This document shows, piece after piece, positions 58,701 to 64,000 of a stretch of 64,000 bases of DNA. This stretch comes from Tubiluchus corallicola (Eukaryota; Priapulida; Priapulimorpha; Priapulimorphida; Tubiluchidae), in NCBI GenBank assembly GCA_030141605.1, contig JAQGDQ010000446.1, positions 1 through 64,000 on the forward strand, read 5' to 3'. Each line of letters opens with the position of its first letter. Within the stretch, counting starts at the first letter, position 1. Under the pieces are notes generated by a model. It searched no databases, was not told the DNA's origin, and worked only from the letters and a program-made list of their open reading frames with translations. A program made the position numbers and the translations under genes.

Positions 58701-59580
58701 AAATAATGATTCGTTGCGCACACGTCACTAACTAAGTAAAATTTTAAATTACTGTATCTTGTCAACAAGATTAAAAATACGTTTTCGGTTAGTGAGCGGT
58801 GCACCCTGGAGGGTGAGCCAGCAACATTTTACCAATTGGTGAAAACATTTTAAATAATTAAAAATTTTCTTCTTTAGTTACATAAGTCTTTCAAGCAGGT
58901 AAACGAAATGCTAAGTAATATAATGTTGCATGGAAAGTTTTTTGGGACAGAATTTAACATTTCCTTTTCTTCCTTTGATTTACGTTTCGCGTATATGGAC
59001 GTCTAATAAAACTTGCAGTTCGGAACAGTTTTGCGTTAAATTTAAAACAAAAAATGTGCGATATACGAATAAAATTGCTATAAAGTAGTGCAGTTTTTAA
59101 GACGATTTTTGTGAAACTTCCCCTTTTTTTCCTTCAAATAGGGAATAGAAAAGCACGTTATGGAATTTATACGAAAAATTGTATTAGACATGACAAAAAA
59201 AATTATAAAATAAAAGAAGTGACAATGCCTATAATGCGAAGATTTGCCGTATTGTAAACTTACAAATATTGTGCGCGATCTGCATTGATCGAGTTCTATA
59301 AGATTATGATTTTTATGGTGTAATTTTAAAAGAAATTATAAATTTTCCTGATCTTTTTAAAAAACAATAAAGAAAGTACGTACACAACGCTAATGCCAAA
59401 TTTTCGTTTATACAGAATGGTGAGCTAATGGACAAAACACCTCTCCTGTACAAGCACTTATGCTGAAAACTATATTGTTAATGGACAGTAATGGTATGGA
59501 CAATATAAGAAAGTAAATTCATTCTTGCAGTATCACCATTATAGGTGTTATACCCCGCATGTTTGCACTGATATCAGACG
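58701..59580. other. Non-coding flank, partly duplicated
   Basis: No gene. The segment 59470-59575 (ATTGTTAATGGACAGTAATG and onward) is repeated at 61208-61310. Confidence 0.4.
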
Positions 59581-59584
59581 GTTT

Positions 59585-60345
<761 letters not shown>

Positions 60346-61593
60346 ATAAAAACAAAATTAATTAATAAATAAACGAACAGATAGATTAATTGGAATAGAG
60401 GAACTGCCATTTATAAACGTGAAGTTGAGTGTATTTTGGTTGAAATTTGTTAAAGAACGGTATATTGGTCAATACAGAGAAGAAAATTTCGTCTTTGCAG
60501 TATCACAATTATATATGTTGTAGTTAATTATGTCGTTGCTTGCCACGATTTCACTAATTAACAAAGGGCAATAAATGTCACAATTAAGCACAATAACTCT
60601 AAAATAAACATCATTTATAAATTAGCAGTGTTTGTGGAACACCTAGGAAATGTTTTCTGCAAGTTGGTTATATGGTTAATTGTTCCTAAATGAAGTACGT
60701 GGCATTCCCTTTAAGCAAAAGAAAACCCTCCACTTACATAAAGCTTAAAAAATTCGTCCTCAAAATATACACCACTTACGTACTGCATACAGGACCTGTG
60801 GCGGCAGTAACGCTGTATGAAACATGTAAATTTAAACTCCTGTGATGACCGTTAGACGCAACCATTTTGACGAGAAGTCGCAAGATGGAACAAAATTATT
60901 TTTAGCAACTCTACAAATAAAGGAAAATGAGAATTGCAATTTGTATTTTATATAAGAAAAGGCGTGGCTAGTAATTTCATTTCGACTTTGTTTTCCGGAT
61001 CTTCATCTTTTTAATACAAAATTCAATAAAACACCTAGCATGGAGGACTGTTGATTTGATAGAGCATATTAAAGTAGTTTTTCTAGCTGTAAAAAGGATA
61101 TTTTGCGTCCCGCAGCAAAAAACTTTTGTTATGAAAATGTATTCGGCACATTAGTTATTATTATGTTACAATGTTAATAGTAATAAATGATAAGCTGCAT
61201 TGGTGAAAGTATTGTTAATGGACATTAACGGTATGGACAATACAGGAAAGTAAATTCATTCTTATAGTATCACAATTATATGTGTTATACCTCCCGTGTT
61301 TGCACTGTCATCATTATAAACAAAATAAATAATTACCTTAAGCAAGCAAAGCATGAACACAATGTCCATGCAAGTGTATAGAGGCAGAGAGAACAAACTG
61401 CAATTCAGCGGTTTTGTTGGTTCGAAACTGTTGTTACCTAATAGGCATAGGAAAACATAGGTTTTAAATTAAAATATCAACTTTGTCCCTTGACTCATTT
61501 TACGTAGAGAGGAGAAAGTCAGTTCTCATTGCGAAACTTGAAGTGTTTGTGTGTAATATTTAGGTGGTTCCAATTTCTGCAAGTATATATACT
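60346..61593. other. Upstream region of GR-like 3, with duplicated segments
   Basis: No gene. It contains the second copy of the 58361-58700 flank (60593-60890), a block similar to 43770-43935 (60920-61080), and the second copy of 59470-59575 (61208-61310). Confidence 0.45.
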
Positions 61594-62799
61594 ATGAGGA
61601 AAGTGAAAGTGAGTCCCGCAAAGGATGCTGATGGTATAGCAGAGGTTTTAAAAAATTCCTCAGACAACTCATTATATCAAGCAATTAATCCGCTGATATG
61701 GGCAATGAGAATTTTTGCAATATGGCCGGTCAAAGAAGAACCAAGACATCAGCAAAGGAAAATGTCACGATGGAACTTGTGGCTTGTCTACACAATACTT
61801 GTGTTTTTTGCTATAACAGCATTTTCTCTGATCACACATGGATCACAATCGTCAAGTATCGCTAAAATTGGTGGAAGTAAACTCTTGCTTGTACTTTCAC
61901 TCATCCAGTTCATCCAGTTGTTTTCCACTGGAGCTTTTTTTCTTTTCCGAAGGCAAAAGTTGGCACAATTTTGCCACATCTGGGAGGACTTGTTCAGAAA
62001 TGATGGCAAGGGAGCAGTTGGAAGACCACACAACATTTTTAAACGATTAGCTAGAAGAGAGGCAATCAAAGGAGTTGTTGTGGCAGCTGGGTGTGGAACA
62101 TGTGCAGCTGCTCTGCTTTTAATTTCCAAGTATTTTCAGAATCTTGGTTCTGCACCAACTAACACTTACAGAGTAGATTTAATAAAGACGATGCCACTAC
62201 GAATTGCATTATCTATTATTGCTGCTGTGGTGGTTACTCTACCAATAATGTTTATCAGTACATTATGCAACATCATGACTAATGAACTGGATAATATAAC
62301 ACAAGGCTTCGAACAAGTAGCTAAGAATCTCATCCGGCCACATTTCAAAATTAATCAAGAAGAAGGACATGAAGAATTACGAGATGAAAATAATAAGGAA
62401 ATTGAAACAAGAAGCAGCGACATCTATTTTAAGGAAACTGAAACAAAAGGCAGCAGCATCTATTTTGCAGCTCAATCACTGCGGAGGAGGCACCAGTATG
62501 TCACAAGTATAGTAGCTGAAACCGATGACATCTTCTCATCATATGTAATGCTCTTTTACATATGTTCAATGATTATACTTGCTTTGGAGTTGTACATGAT
62601 GATTGACACTTTTCAAGGCGAAATTACGAACAAGGAAATTGCTAGGCTGTGCAGGATAATCATGTGGTTAGTCACTGAAACATGCAACGTGTTCATACTG
62701 TCAACGTCAGCCGCTAAACTTAATGAGAAAGCGCATGCTCCGTTTCCATTAGTTTTCAATTTTACATCATCATATATGCCAACAGATGAGAAACTTGAG
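61594..62799 (+). CDS. Gustatory-receptor-like (GR) protein 3, exon 1 (partial)
   Basis: Exon 1 encodes 402 residues from the ATG at 61594 (MRKVKVSPAK, aligned with GR-like 1) to the phase 0 donor GAG|GTATAA at 62799/62800. It is closest to GR-like 1: LYQAINPLIWAMRIFAIWP, RREAIKGVVVA, LRRRHQYV, ETDDIFSSYV and KLNEKAHAPF are shared. The two short C-terminal exons with the TY-h5-QF signature were not found before position 64000 and presumably lie beyond it; a retroelement LTR sits in the intron side. Unusual feature: a 36-bp in-frame tandem duplication (62395-62430 and 62431-62466) adds 12 residues to the hydrophilic loop. Whether the full gene is intact cannot be judged here. Confidence 0.85.
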
Positions 62800-62922
62800 G
62801 TATAATTTCTTGCATTAAGTATGTATAATATTAAGTATTAAGATAATATTAAGTGTAATTTTTTTCTGCATTAAAATTTATATAGCAGATGTTTAACAGC
62901 CACTCTGTCGATCGGCTGGAGA

Positions 62923-63352
62923 TGTGAAAGTCATGTTTGAAGTTGTAGATCACTCACTGTGTTATGATTGAGTTTAGGCACAGAAGTATGAACAAGAATA
63001 AAAAATCTATAATACATATTTGCACTGCACACAACAGAAAAGTGTTTATTAAAACTACAGACACATGAGTAGCACGACTGCTGCACTGAACACTGAGAGC
63101 GAGAGTCCTGAACTGAACACTGAGAGTTAGAGTGACTAGAAAGCAAAACCAGTCAGTATATATAGGTATAGGTGACCTATACAGACTTGCACAGGCTTCA
63201 CAACAACCATTACTTTTAATGGGGAGAGAACCAGTGAATATGCATTCACTGGACCATACATTTATACTGGGGGTAAGTCAGCTGGTAGAATGTAACAGGA
63301 TTAGCCCATAGATGGCAGCACCTAATTATAATGTACAATTCCAACTTCCACA
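62923..63352 (-). mobile_element. Solo LTR, family 1, copy 2 (inverted, 430 bp)
   Basis: The reverse complement starts TGTGGAAGTTG and ends GACTTTCACA, matching 1386-1772, including the repeated CTCAGTGTTCAGT units and the TATATATA box. The flanking 5-mers (GGAGA, ATAGA) agree poorly, so the target duplication has decayed or the element was rearranged. It is probably within intron 1 of GR-like 3. Confidence 0.75.
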
Positions 63353-64000
63353 ATAGACATGGATTAGTGCAAAGATACTTGAGAGAAGACCGTAGGTCGG
63401 GAAAAATAAAAGAGATGGTTACTAATCAATGTTAGTTGCTTCATAGCTATACAAAAAGCTTTGTAGAACATACAACATAGAACATTTATTTTGTCCAATT
63501 AGTTTAACATCAAAAATGTTAAAATATTAAGTAATTATAGTCACGGAGCAAGGCAGGAAATGACCATAGGGTCATGTAGTCTCCTGCCCTTTCTTATAAA
63601 TAGATTAGTCTATTAAAAATTAAGGGTGATGCTGCAGATAGACATATAGACATCACATAATAACAAAAGCAAAAATATAAAAATAAACATAACAACAATA
63701 GCACAAGTGAAAAAAGAATAATAATAAATGAAGATTATGAATAAGTATCACAATAATTAGTTACGAATTAAATAAAATGATAATTTTGTATAAAATTTTT
63801 GTATAATTTTGTATAAAAATTTTATAAGCATGATGCAAATTTTGATTCTAAATTTCATACATCACTATCATAGTCATTAAAAAGCATGGTTTGATTCCCG
63901 AAAGATATTAAGACAACATAATTTATTTAATCACAAAATGTTTTCGAAAAGATAAGGCAAGAACGTGAATATAAAGTTAAGATAAAATTTAGAGTGGACG
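63353..64000. other. Right edge, non-coding
   Basis: I looked for the GR-like 3 second exon (expected to encode GLTGY-FF-INR) and found none. A hairpin-like GGCAGGAAATGACC/GGTCATGTAGTCTCCTGCC lies at 63552-63588. The rest is AT-rich. Confidence 0.35.

Overview
The window is animal nuclear DNA: AT-rich, mostly non-coding, with spliced genes, GT-AG introns and many transposon remnants. The gene content suggests a non-arthropod invertebrate. It has gustatory-receptor-like (GR) proteins of the insect chemoreceptor superfamily, which occur in placozoans, cnidarians, molluscs, echinoderms and hemichordates as well as arthropods but not in vertebrates. It also has an MS4A/CD20-like four-span protein, a pancreatic-lipase-family enzyme and an array of single-exon class A GPCRs. 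Degenerate TTAGGG-type repeats fit a metazoan. I cannot name the phylum from this evidence.

Layout. (1) 1-7.4 kb: the 5' five exons of a secreted lipase gene on the minus strand; its introns hold solo LTRs and MITEs and its remaining exons lie beyond the left edge. (2) 7.4-29.4 kb: a repeat-rich region with a TTAA-flanked DNA element, hAT MITEs, a complex foldback element, a two-exon MS4A-like gene on the minus strand (16.0-18.3 kb), and a circularly permuted segmental duplication that carries a dead copy of the 3' end of that gene. (3) 30.3-62.8 kb: seven receptor genes, all on the plus strand: one class A GPCR (30.3 kb), a GR-like gene (33.0-35.5 kb), three class A GPCRs (38.9, 41.7, 45.1 kb), a second GR-like gene (51.8-55.2 kb) and the first exon of a third (61.6 kb). 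Tandem duplication, shared flanks and a likely gene-conversion tract show that the array is still expanding. (4) A 730-bp assembly gap (N) lies at 56362-57091, and a tRNA-derived SINE with a roughly 500-bp trinucleotide tail lies at 59.6-60.3 kb.

The receptor array reads as a candidate chemosensory locus in which two unrelated seven-transmembrane families are interleaved on one strand: GR-like proteins, whose insect relatives are ligand-gated channels, and G-protein-coupled receptors. Ligands and expression cannot be deduced from the sequence. Exon boundaries are my own reading of splice consensus and homology, without transcript evidence.
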